Source: Chara braunii (lineage: Eukaryota > Streptophyta > Charophyceae > Charales > Characeae). Taken from it: a stretch of DNA of 20,404 bases. The stretch's first letter is position 1, and each line of letters begins with the position of its first letter. The translations under genes and the position numbers were made by a program. The DNA lies in assembly GCA_003427395.1 (NCBI GenBank), contig BFEA01000083.1, forward strand, positions 495,991 to 516,394, read 5' to 3'. The notes beneath the pieces are model-generated. The model made no database searches. It saw only the letters and a program-made list of their open reading frames with translations, and was not told where the DNA came from. Shown piece after piece: positions 9,169 through 17,847 of this stretch.

Positions 9169-9552
9169 ACCCCTAGCTCATCGCCATTCAGTGCTCCTGT
9201 TCTCTTCATTCGGAAGAAGAACAAGGATTTGCGGTTGTGCATCGATTATCGCAAGCTCAACGTGCAGATGATCAGAAACGTCGGCCCTCTCCCACGCATC
9301 GACGACCTTCTCGAGCGAGTGGGCGGCCCCAAGTTCTTCTCCAAGATCGATCTCAAGTCAGGATATCACCAACTCGAGGACCGCTACAAGACCGCGTTTA
9401 AGACGCGATATGGGTATTTCGAATGGCTGGTTATGCCATTTGGCCTTACGAATGCCCCGGCCGCTTTCCAAGCGGCTATGACAACGGAGTTTCGACACAT
9501 GCTGGATCGATACGTACTTATCTACCTCGACGACATCTTGGTGTACTTATCC
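9169..9552 (+). pseudogene. pol: Reverse transcriptase catalytic part, element 1
   Basis: RNA- and DNA-dependent DNA polymerase that copies the element's RNA. Frame 1 reads [67 protein letters not shown] and the catalytic [10 protein letters not shown], with YLDD at 9523-9534. The Asp of SKIDL and both Asp of YLDD are kept. After SGYHQ the text goes almost straight to [11 protein letters not shown], about three residues shorter than in element 2, so a small in-frame deletion is likely. The frame is lost just after DILVY: at about 9548-9555 two extra bases (or one lost) shift the reading to frame 0. Confidence 0.92.
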
Positions 9553-10367
9553 GGAGTTTGGACGAGCATGTGGAACACCTGCGCACCGTTTTGGAGCGGC
9601 TACGACAAGCCAAGTACAAAGCCAACCGCGACAAGTGCGAATTCGCGCGGCAGGAGCTGGAGTACTTGAGACATTATGTGACGCCGCAAGGCATCCGTCC
9701 GCTTGCGGACAAGATCGAGGCCCTACGAGTATGGCCCGAGCCCACCAACACCACGGACGTTCGATCATTCATGGGATTGGCGGACTACTATCAGCGATTC
9801 ATCACCGGATACTCAAGGATTGCTGCACCTATGACGAGATTACAATCGCCAAAGGTGCCATTCGTATTTGATGACGACGCACGCCGGTCATTCCAAGCAC
9901 TTAAGACGACTATGCTTATGGCACCCATCCCTAGCATCTATGACCCCACCTTGCCTACGAGAGTGACGACTGGCGCTTCCGGCTATGGCATTGGGGCAGT
10001 CTTGGAACAACACAACGGCGACGACTGGCACCCTGTGGAGTATTTCAGCCACAAAGTGCCTCCCATCANCGCGCTTGATGATGCAAGGAAGAAGGAGCTG
10101 CTCGCATTCGTCATGGCTCTCAAGCGATGGCGGCACTTCCTCCTTGGGCGTCGTAGGTTCACATGGGTTACGGACAACAATCCATTGACCTACTACAAGA
10201 CGCAGGATACGGTGAGCAGCACGATCGGATGATGAATGTACTTGATCGACCAATTTGACTTCACATCGAAACATCTTCCGGGCCTCTCCAATCGCGCAGC
10301 AGATGCACTCTCGCGAAGACCTGATCTTTGTGCTATGACACATCATGCCTTCGCATTCGACGAGTAG
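9553..10367 (+). pseudogene. pol: RT thumb/connection and RNase H, element 1
   Basis: Frame 0 continues from [19 protein letters not shown], through [20 protein letters not shown], the SFMGLADYYQRFI connection and RNase H (about 9960-10320). RNase H removes the RNA strand of the hybrid. Its first catalytic Asp should lie in the segment read here as VTTGASGYGIGAVLEQ; the codon at 9972-9974 is GGC (Gly), so the active site is damaged. WVTDNNPLTYY is kept. Two adjacent TGA codons (10230-10235) fall where related proteins have Arg-Trp, consistent with CGA and TGG each changed by one transition. HLPGLSNRAADALSRRPDL follows, then TAG at 10365. One N at 10069. Confidence 0.9.
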
Positions 10368-11618
10368 CTCCAACGACACTTCATCAGGGGCTATGAGTCC
10401 GATCTAGACTTCGCCACGCTATATGCGCAGCTATCTTCGGATCACCCGCCGGCCAGCCACTATCGCATCGCTGATGGGTACTTGCTCCTGCACTCGCGGG
10501 GCAAGGACTTACTATGTGTCCCACACGACCGCCGTCTTCGGACTCGCATCCTCGGCGAGTATCAGGATTCGCGTCTCGCCGGCCATTTCGAAGTCAACCG
10601 CACTATTGCACGGCTTCGACAGCGATTCCGATGGCCCGACCTCATCACCGACATCACGAGGTATTGCGACTCTTGCGAAGTTTGCAGACGAAGCAACTAC
10701 GGCGAGCTGCGCCCGATGCCGATCCCGCAGGAACCCGGTCTCTCCATTGCCATGGATGTCACCGGACCATTCCCCCGCGACCGCCTCGGATACGACGGCA
10801 TCCTCATGGTCATGGACTGTTTGAGTAAGTATGCGCGTTTTCTCCCTTGCAAGTACTACTCCACGGCTCCCGAGCTGGCACGCCTCCTGCACACTAGTTG
10901 GATTTGTGGCCACGGTGAACCGGAAGACATAGTCAGCGACCGCGACACTCGCCTCATGTCGGCATTTTGGACTTCGCTCATGCAGGAGTCCGGCACGAAG
11001 ATGAAACCAAGTTTGGCTCGGCATCCACAGACGGACGGGCAAACGGAGCGGGCACATCAAACCGCTCAAATGATGCTTTGTACGCTCATCCATCCGAACC
11101 AGAAAGATTGGGTTGACCGCCTCCCCGACATCGAGTTCGCCTACAACACTTCGGTGCACCCGACGATCGGCGTGACTCCATTCGAGTTGCACCACGGTGG
11201 ACGGAAAGGCCATATCTTCGCCGACCTTCTCCTCTCACGATGAGCCGACATTGACGCCGCTTGCTTTCTCGTTTCCGTTCGGAAGTACAGGGAATTGCTG
11301 GCTCAGGCCCGCGCGAACACGCAAAAGGCTCAGATCCGCATGCAGCAACAGGTCAACAGGCATCGCTTGCCATGTCCCATCCGCGTCGGCGACCTGGTTT
11401 GGGTTTCCGCGGAAGAGTTTGCACTGGAACATGATGTCTCACGCAAACTGCTTCCCAAGTGGTTTGGACCATGGCCCGTAACATCAGCCGCGGGCGATGA
11501 GCCCGATGACCCTTCATTTGTGATCAACATCCCCCCGCATCTGACGGTCCATCCGGTCTTTCACGCCTCGAAGCTGGCAACATACACGCCAGCTAAGAGC
11601 GACGACTTTCCGGGCTGA
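10368..11618 (+). pseudogene. pol: Integrase, element 1
   Basis: Inserts the cDNA into the host chromosome. Same frame as RNase H. The N-terminal zinc domain reads DSRLAGHFEVNRT...CEVC; the expected first His is Gln (CAG at 10563), so the HHCC set is incomplete. The catalytic core is intact: Asp in AMDVTGPFP (10755), Asp in VSDRDTRLMSAFW (10938) and Glu in HPQTDGQTERAHQ (11046), exactly D35E spacing between the last two. The domain is interrupted by TGA at 11241-11243, then continues in frame with the C-terminal SH3-like part (PIRVGDLVWVSAEEF, LPKWFGPWPV, VHPVFHASKL) to a TGA at 11616-11618. The latter looks like CGA changed to TGA. Confidence 0.92.
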
Positions 11619-11938
11619 CGATCGCAGGACCTCCTTCTATGGATGGTCATCAGGAAGTTGTCTGCGTCATCACCGATCGCAAGTATGACAGCAAGCCGCG
11701 ACAGTACAAAGTTACATTCAAAGCCTGCGATCGCGACTACACTCGGTGGATTTCAGGAGCAGATTTGAAAGCCTCTGCACCGCTGATCTACGCGCATTAT
11801 GAGAAGCAAAGGTTAGCTCAAGAAGCTTCACGACTGGTTCCTCCCACCCGGACTGTGGTCCCTCCCTTAGACAGACAGCTTCGCCCTCGCAGGCAAGCTC
11901 GGTCTTTCAAGGAGGGGGGGGTGTGGCATACTGCGTAG
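11619..11938 (+). pseudogene. pol: Chromodomain-like C-terminal tail, element 1
   Basis: A one-base loss near 11632 moves the reading to frame 2. From 11639 it gives GHQEVVCVITDRKYDSKPRQ, then YKVTFKACDRDYTRWISGADL and the SAPLIYAHYEKQRL helix. The pattern (short beta strands, a conserved Trp, then a helix) is that of chromodomains at the end of chromoviral integrases. There they are thought to guide insertion to chromatin marks. The open frame runs through the polypurine tract and stops 17 bp inside the 3' LTR at TAG 11936-11938. Assignment as chromodomain rests on pattern and position only. Confidence 0.7.
11909..11921 (+). other. Polypurine tract, element 1
   Basis: AAGGAGGGGGGGG abuts the first T of the 3' LTR. 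This is where plus-strand DNA synthesis is primed in LTR retrotransposons. It is also in-frame coding sequence of the pol tail. Confidence 0.9.
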
Positions 11939-12640
11939 CCACACGGGCCTTGTAGGGCCCGTCCTGCACTTTCAGCCTAAAAGCCTAGAAAATAGGGCTT
12001 ACAGGCCCCGGTCGTTTCAGCCTGAAACTGAAAAACGAGGGCCTGCAGGCCCTATTCCGTTTTCAGCCTATTTTTGGGCCTTTCAGGCCCAGAGGCTTTT
12101 CAGCCTGAAACGGAGCGCCATTTTCAGGCCCTCATTGTGTTCGACCTACCTAAAGACTTAGGCACAAAAACAAGGTTTCCGGAACAGGCTATCTTTAGCC
12201 TGTTCCCCACGACAGCTCGAGCAGGAGCTGCAGCGGCAGCCCCAGCCTCTCATCGGCATTGGCAAGAGCAGCCTCCTGGACTGCTCGCCTGCAGTCAGGA
12301 GGCACCCGAGTAGTACATAGGTAGTTCCCATGCACTTCACGGGTAGGTAGTTGGACAGTAGACGAGTAGTCTTCAGGATTCAGCGCAGCACTCAGGAGGA
12401 GCGCTGCAGGTAGTAGTTAGCGCTAGCAGTAGTCTTCAGCGCTGGGCGCTCTTAGCTGCAGTAGTAGTCTTCAGCGCAGGGCGCTAGTAGGTGGTAGATA
12501 GTAGAGTTGGGAGAGATGGCTGGCGGAGGCCAGCGAAACTTACCTGTGGCGCCATACCTCCAGCTCTCTTCGAGGTACCTGCATCAAGGCGCCAACTTCA
12601 CAGGTTAGTACTGGACACAGAGAGAGAGAGAGTTCTTCTT
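11922..12640 (+). repeat. 3' LTR of element 1, truncated
   Basis: Matches 4806-5526 with roughly 28 differences by hand count, mostly transitions, plus three small indels. Similarity ends abruptly at GTTCTTCTT (12640); the next base begins TGTTACGATTCTGG, unrelated to the 5' LTR. About 445 bp of the expected LTR are missing. The 18-bp palindrome of the 5' copy is broken by two C-to-T changes at 11944-11961, while the 11-bp hairpin at 12181-12206 is unchanged. Confidence 0.92.
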
Positions 12641-13498
12641 TGTTACGATTCTGGCCATTTCCCAAGTGCAAATTCACAATGAGAGACAATGCCACCCAAT
12701 TGCGAAAGAAATGAAAGCACCTGCAAAGAGATAAAGACCAGAGGAGAGGTAAAGAAGAAGAAGAAGAAGAAGAAGTACACCAGCAACACCAATGACAAAT
12801 CCCCCTTCTCTCTCTCCACCTTCCTCCTCCTCTTCACCAATCTTATTCTTCTCTCATTAATAATAATAACAATGAATGGATGAACCAGAATCAATGTCCG
12901 AAGTTCCCTCTTACTGCTTACTCAACTCAACAACAACAAAACAACAACAACAACCAGTCCACCATAGCTATGGCTTCCCTTCTTCAGCCTTCTCTCTCAT
13001 GCATAGGCTATGGTGGACTACTCCAAGCAGCTAGGGTGCTGCGCTGATGTCCGAAGGACAACCCAAGCAGCTATGGTGCTGCGCTGATGCCCAAAGGACC
13101 ACTCAAAGCAGCTATGCCGCTGCTAACTTGGTCCGCCATGCCCGACTCTGCCTCGAGCTTCCCTGGTGCCGCATTACCCCAAATGGGGCCTTCCAGATGC
13201 AGCGCCCAACAACGTGGTGAAGATGGTGTCTTCCATAGCCAGGTAAGTGCCCCGCCACTCTCCTGCCATGCCCCCTTCTCCCTCCTCTTCAAGCTGGGGT
13301 GCTCGCCATAGCCAGGTTGAGCCCCAACTGCCCTTCACCTCCAAGCAGCGCTGCTTCAGTCTAACCGCAAATGAGGAAGAGGTCTCCGCTCTTCCTGAAG
13401 ATATAGCGGCCTACCGGCCTTCTGGGCGGTGACTTCCTAGGCCGAGTGGCCTCCCGGCAACCGGTGCCTCCTCCCTTTCGGAGGGAAACATCATTGCA
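12641..13498. other. Spacer between the two elements, no confident gene
   Basis: No recognisable protein on either strand. Holds an AAG microsatellite (12751-12775), a CT-rich run (12800-12850), a 40-bp tandem repeat (separate entry), and a donor-like CCAG/GTAAGTG at 13242/13243 on the + strand. If the LTR at 13510-13950 is followed by a true primer site, this stretch would be the internal start of a second, gag-less element on the - strand; I see no protein evidence for that. Confidence 0.45.
13025..13124. repeat. 40-bp tandem repeat, about 2.5 copies
   Basis: Units begin AAGCAGCTAKGGTGCTGCGC at 13025 and 13065. A partial third begins near 13106 (AAGCAGCTATGCCGCTGCT). Units 1 and 2 differ at a few bases only. 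Confidence 0.85.
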
Positions 13499-13509
13499 GG
13501 CTCTGATAT
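13499..13509 (-). other. Possible tRNA-iMet primer binding site next to the element 2 LTR
   Basis: On the - strand ATATCAGAGCC follows directly after the GAACA end of the LTR. It shares TATCAGAGCC with the plant primer-site consensus TGGTATCAGAGCC but lacks the leading TGG. A primer site on the far side of a 3' LTR is not expected for a simple insertion. Confidence 0.4.
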
Positions 13510-13950
13510 TGTTCGCACAAGCCCTAGACCCGCGCTACTTGGACTGGTACCGGCCTACCTCTAACCTACCGCTACTGGGCCTCTAAAAATGCCAACTTTT
13601 TGTCTTCTTCTGCTCGGCCTACCTGCTACTCTAGTGTTTTTCCCCAGCTGCTCTAAGTGTCGTGGGCCTACCCCCCGCTACCCGAGTGTTTACCCCCCTG
13701 CAACCCTCAAAGTCACGGCCACAGGTAAGTACCGGCCCTGCCGGGCCTTGCAACCAACAAGTACCCTTGCGGGTCACACACACACTCAACCGACAAACAC
13801 TCAGACAGACATGCAAACGGGCAGGCACGCACACACACACAGACTTGGAAAACACAGCAGAATGCAGGAATCATAGCAAGGCATTCATTCCAGTGGCAAC
13901 TCCCAGAAATCGGCAGTGTTCTCATTCTGTGTTTTTGGCGGGTCATTACA
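13510..13950 (-). repeat. 3' LTR of element 2 (boundaries inferred)
   Basis: Read on the - strand it starts TGTAATGACCCGCC at 13950, just after a polypurine tract and pol's stop, and probably ends GCGAACA at 13510, giving TG...CA ends and about 441 bp. It contains a CA/GT microsatellite (about 13777-13840). No second copy exists in the window, so the boundaries rest on the ends and neighbours only. Confidence 0.62.
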
Positions 13951-13953
13951 CTA

Positions 13954-13963
13954 CCCTCCTCTC
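13954..13963 (-). other. Polypurine tract, element 2
   Basis: GAGAGGAGGG on the - strand, three bases before the TG that starts the LTR and about 30 bases after the pol stop. Position and composition fit plus-strand priming. Confidence 0.75.
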
Positions 13964-13991
13964 AAGAGCGAGGTCCCTTCGAGCGAGTAAC

Positions 13992-14745
13992 TCATTCTGA
14001 GTCGGCACAAAAGGCATCATAGGCGTAGATCAGAAAGAGAGATTTGGTGAGACCGTAGGGAGTGAGTTTTGCAGCCAACTTAGCGGTCTGTCCATCAACA
14101 ATCTGTCGTTCGTATGCGTTCACCACACGTGGAGCACTCTTTAGCAATTCTCTCCGGTCGATCCAGAAAAAATTCGTTCAGCGGGTGATAGAGGAAGTGA
14201 ACCTTGTACTGCCTGTTCTTCCCTCTTCCCTCGTGAGAAACGATTCGGTTTATCTCATGGCCGCCGTCGATAGCGCGAGGTATCATAGGGTCTAGGAAAG
14301 GAAAAGTCTCATCATCAATGTGTGGGAATAGTTTGGACACATGAAAGACCAGATATGTGCTCAGGTGAGGAGGCACATCAATCACATAAGAAGGGCCAAA
14401 GTCATCACCAACCACCTTCAGAATCTGCCATGGGCCATAGTATAATGGAAGAAGCTTTCGTGATACGCCCTCTTCATTAGAAAACTCAGACATTTTGACC
14501 CAGACATAATCTCCTTCTTGGAACTTTGCTTCTTTGCGCCGTTTGTTAGCATGTTTGATCATGGCATGCTGACGCTTGTTCATTGCTGCAATTGCAGCTT
14601 TTGAGCAGGCGTGCATACTTGGCATTGTAGCCAGGCATGCCGGGTGTCAGACCAGGGGACCGTTCGGGGAACAAATAGGAGAGGGGGTTGTGCAGCTGCC
14701 AACCATACTGCAGCTGGTTTGGCGTTACGCCCGTCACAGAGAATG
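13992..14745 (-). pseudogene. pol: Integrase C-terminus and chromodomain-like tail, element 2
   Basis: Three frames are needed. 14737-14630 gives MTGVTPNQLQYGWQLHNPLS (the conserved TP...L/Y region). 14625-14095 then gives FQEGDYVWVKMSEFSNEEGV, SRKLLPLYYGPWQI, PPHLSTYLVFHVSKLFPH and the tail HEINRIVSHEGRGKNRQYKV. At a run of six T (+ strand A, 14167-14172) one extra base breaks the frame. Reading past it restores FWIDR and a helix VVNAYERQIVDGQTAKLAAK up to TGA at 13994-13992. The tail matches the chromodomain-like end of chromoviral integrase in pattern and place. The homopolymer shift could be a sequencing error. Confidence 0.8.
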
Positions 14746-15125
14746 GAATTGTTGTACAATCCTTTCACTTTGTGCAGCTCCTTATCCCACGTGTTCTGAT
14801 CTGGAACGATTAGCGCACGAAGCAACTGAATGACAGTCTGGTTGATTTCCTCAGCCAGTCCATTGGCTTCGGGGTGTCGACCAGAAGTCTTGTTGAGTTT
14901 CATGTCATAGATCTGTGAGGTGAAGTCCTTCCAATCGGCGCTGATGAACCTGGTATCTCGATCACTCACAAGACTTTTCGGGGGTCCATACTGCAGAATG
15001 TACTGTTGGTGAAATTCTTCAATCACTAGCTCAGTCGGTGCATGAGGAGGTAGAGGAATCAGGTTCAGAAATTTAGAAAAGCGGTCCACAATGACCATAA
15101 TTTGTGAATTGCCTGCCACGCTCAC
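14746..15125 (-). pseudogene. pol: Integrase catalytic core, element 2, first Asp deleted
   Basis: DDE strand-transfer core. It starts abruptly with VAGNSQIMVIVDRFSKFLNL, directly joined to the upstream ...LPIPYDRER. The segment that normally carries the first catalytic Asp (MDF or MDV) is gone and the frame changes at the join (about 15122). The second Asp is in LVSDRDTRFIS (codon 14963-14961). The Glu is in ANGLAEEINQTV (14852-14850, or the next codon). RHPEANG replaces the usual HPQTDGQ. The reading then drifts out of frame near 14745. Without the first Asp the enzyme could not work. Confidence 0.88.
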
Positions 15126-16123
15126 CTTTCCCGGTCATAAGGAATTGGGAGGGGTTTCAGCAGGCCATAAGGCTTATGCCTATGGACCTTTGTTCTTTGA
15201 CAGACTTGACACTCCGCGATAAATTTTTGAGCAGATCCCTTCATTCCCGACCAATCAAACTGCTGCAAAAGACTCCCGGATGTCTTTTCAAAGCCGAAGT
15301 ATCCACTCCGACCATGTGCCAAATCCAAGAAATGAGTCCGAAGAGGCGCATGGTTGGGAACACACAAACGGTCAAACTTTCCGTACCGGCGAAATACAAG
15401 AACCTCGCATTCGTGAAAATCAGGCTGACTGTTAGGGTCAGCCTTGAGCTGCTCAAGGATGGGACTAAGGTCTGGATCCTTGGCGATTTGTTCAGCCAGA
15501 TCCTCTTTCAGTTTCCTTCGGAGGTCGTATGAACCCACAAGGCAAGTCAAGAATTCAGGATGGCGGGACAATGCATCAGCAACCCGGTTATAACAACCTT
15601 TCTTATGTTTCAATTCGAAACTGTAAACATCAATGTCATGCAACCAGCGGGTCAATGTAGGAGAGAGTTCAGATTGTGTCTGAATCCACGGCAAGGTCTG
15701 ATGATCAAAGTAGACCTTGAAGTGGCGACCCAAGAGGTAGTGCTTCCAATGTGCGAGGGCTTCGCGCAGGTACGTGGAAGTAGCTACCTTGTGGCTGGGC
15801 ATGCGTTTGTTGTAGTACTCGAGCGGACGCAGACCATCACCATCATCTTGTTGCAGCACTGCACCAATCCCGTACTGGCTCACATCCGTAGTGACTACGA
15901 ACGTGAGGTTGGGATCTGCAATCCGAAGCACAGGATGACTCACCAATGCCTCTTTCAAGGCTTGGACTGCAGACTCACACTTCTCACACCATGCATAGGC
16001 AACATTTCTACTTGTCAGTCTCGAGAGTGGGTGAGCAATGACAGAAAATCTGGTAACAAACTTCTGGTAATAGGAGGCCAAACCGAGGGAAGAACGCAGT
16101 TCGCGTACATTTGCTGGTTGAGG
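15122..16123 (-). pseudogene. pol: RT connection, RNase H and integrase zinc domain, element 2
   Basis: Continues in the same frame as the RT segment after an in-frame TGA at 16126-16124, placed where related proteins have Trp (RTWPQP). It reads LRSSLGLASYYQKFVTRFSV, then RNase H with VVTTDVSQYGIGAVLQQDD (first catalytic Asp kept) and LREALAHWKHYLLGRHFKVY. KKGCYNRVADALSRHPEFL marks the end of RNase H. The integrase zinc domain follows: LRTHFLDLAHGRSGYFGFEK then CQVCQRTKVHRH. The second His expected in SGHFG is Tyr. The frame ends at TGA 15122-15124, at the deletion junction. Confidence 0.9.
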
Positions 16124-16561
16124 TCAGGTTCGAATGACCTCAACCTTGGTTGCCTTTGGCTCAAGGCCGTTTGCAGACAACCGATGCCCAAGATAGATGA
16201 CGCTGTCCATCCCAAACTCAAATTTCTCTAAGTTGAGGTGCAGCTGCGCCTCCCTGAGGACCTGCAAAACTTCCTCGAGGTGCTTGAGGTGCTCTTCCAT
16301 GGTTTTGCTGAAGATTAGGATATCATCAAGGTACACGACCACAAACCTGTTGAGTTGATGGCGAAGTACCTTGTCCATGAGGCACTGAAATGTGGCTGGT
16401 GCATTCGTGAGACCGAAGGGCATAACGATAAACTCGTGCAGCCCATCGCGTGTTTTGAATGCAGTCTTGTGCTGGTCACTCGGATCAACTTCAATCTGGT
16501 GGTAGCCAGATTTGAGGTCGATCTTAGAGAAGACCTTGCATCCACCTGCCGCATCTAGCAT
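16124..16561 (-). pseudogene. pol: Reverse transcriptase palm, element 2
   Basis: Reads [48 protein letters not shown] and VVYLDDILIFSKTMEEHLKH, with YLDD at 16333-16322. All three catalytic Asp are present. It joins the upstream fragment ending YPLPRIC at 16555. Comparison with PLPRIDDLL in element 1 suggests about seven bases lost between the Ile codon and MLDAAGG, which shifts the frame. Downstream it runs to the TGA at 16126-16124. Confidence 0.93.
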
Positions 16562-17841
16562 ATGCGAGGCAAAGGGTAAGCATTCTTTCTTGTGATCCGA
16601 TTCAGGCCACGATAATCAATACACATCCGGAGTTTGCCTCCTTTCTTTGGTACAAACAAGACAGGTGCACCGAATTCAGACTCACTAGGCCTAATCCATC
16701 CACAATCAATCATGTCATCGATTTGTCTCCGCAGGTCCTCCAACTCGCCTTGTCCCATACGGTAGATGCAGCCCTTTGGAGGAACACTCCCTTCTATTAT
16801 CTCGATCTTGTGTTTGACTGGACGCTCGGGTACTCCGCGAGGTTCAGCCAAGACTTCAGGAAATCGATCTAATAGACGGCGAATGTTCACTGGGATTTCC
16901 GGTGGAGGATCATCCTCATCAGGGGAAAGAAAACCAGATTGGGAATTTACAGCAATCACAACCGGTTTCGAGGTATTTGGATCAGAAACAGGTTGGTTAT
17001 TTACAGTAGAAGTAGATGGAACAGAAGTAGAAGTAGTAGAGGTAGAGTTACCTGCAGAGGTAGAAAACGCAGCAAAAGTAGAAGGCACATGGAGAGGTTT
17101 TACAAGAGCTAAATGTACAAACTCAGCTTCCTTGCGCCTGCGCACTGACCTGCAGAATTTGTTTGCACTTAGAAGAGTCACAAGAGACTCGCGTGTACCA
17201 TCTAATAAGACGGTACGCTCGTTCCCCTTGGCATCAAGTACCACGAACTGATTGTCTGCCCACGTGGTCCTTAGGCAATGAGCCTTTAGCCAGCCCAAGC
17301 CAATGACCGCGTCGAATGGACACTTGTCCATGACATAGAACTTGAGCTCATGTGTGAGAGTGTGGTCCTTGTCAAAAGTGATGTGCACACCTTTGACAGC
17401 ACGAGTGGAAGTGACAACCTCTTGGTTGTCCACTTGCGTTCGGCAAGGGTTCTGCAGTTCCACTTGCTTCATACCCAGGCCCGCCTTACGAATCCCGTTC
17501 GGAGAGAAGAAATTAGTGGTTGAACCACTGTCAATCAGCACACGGATATATCGGCGGTTAATNAGTANTTTAAAGAAAGTCAGCTCCACGCCCCCTTGAA
17601 CACGGCGTTGCTGCTTGAGCTGCAGCCAGTGCTCCATGTGNGNGTGGAAGTCAACNTCTTTNGACTCCTCCCNAGGCTCANTGTATAACACTTGGACTGC
17701 ACCAGCCTTGGAATCAGCATTAGTTCGGGCTTCAAGAGCAAGCTGCTGATCAGATCTAGGCTCCTCGGANGGGCCCGCNATTGGCTGCTCAGCTTCCCTT
17801 GTCGTAGAGAGCGCTGATGTCTCCTCTACGCCCCTTGCCTG
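16555..17841 (-). pseudogene. pol: pol start of element 2: protease and RT fingers
   Basis: This lies in the -1 frame relative to gag and begins after the putative slip site. An N-littered linker (11 ambiguous bases between 17563 and 17847, counting the slip-site N) precedes retropepsin. That has [13 protein letters not shown], with the catalytic Asp at 17532-17530, and the second conserved block [17 protein letters not shown] long Ser/Thr/Val-rich spacer (about 17120-16960) follows. Then RT starts: [69 protein letters not shown] and NAYPLPRIC, ending at TAG 16557-16555. Apart from the N positions this part is uninterrupted and serves as a guide to what the inverted piece in element 1 should look like. 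Confidence 0.92.
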
Positions 17842-17847
17842 TTTCCN
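17803..17847 (-). promoter_or_regulatory. Putative -1 ribosomal frameshift signal, gag-pol junction of element 2
   Basis: On the - strand the heptamer N GGA AAC (17847-17841) is in phase with the gag frame; if N is G it is GGGAAAC, as in element 1. A 10-nt spacer (17840-17831) leads to a perfect 7-bp stem, CGTAGAG (17830-17824) with CTCTACG (17809-17803), extendable by one G-U pair. The gag stop TAG (17828-17826) lies inside the stem. Slipping back one base enters the pol frame exactly. The ambiguous base is the one that decides the heptamer. Confidence 0.62.

Larger units (their letters stand above)
4806..12640 (+). mobile_element. Ty3/gypsy chromovirus-type LTR retrotransposon (element 1), inactive
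   Basis: Direct repeats at 4806-5526 and 11922-12640 are about 96% identical by hand count and flank, in order, a primer binding site, gag with a CCHC knuckle, retropepsin, RT with YLDD, RNase H, a DD35E integrase and a chromodomain-like tail, then a polypurine tract. Integrase after RNase H defines Ty3/gypsy; the chromodomain-like end points to the chromovirus branch. The element copies itself through an RNA intermediate and inserts the DNA with its integrase. It cannot do so as written: at least three stops in gag, an inverted RT piece, frameshifts near 9550 and 11632, four stops between 10230 and 11243, and a changed RNase H catalytic residue. The 3' LTR lacks its last ~445 bp relative to the 5' LTR. 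Confidence 0.93.

Noticed and set aside
10512-11213. 233-codon - strand ORF
   Set aside because: Antisense shadow of the integrase, whose motifs are clear on the + strand.
12647-12893. Inverted pair GATTCTGG (12647-12654) and CCAGAATC (12886-12893) as ends of a miniature inverted-repeat element
   Set aside because: Only 8 bp match, no target duplication is seen, and the flanks do not extend the match. Probably chance.
15560-16231. 223-codon + strand ORF
   Set aside because: Antisense shadow of RT/RNase H of element 2.
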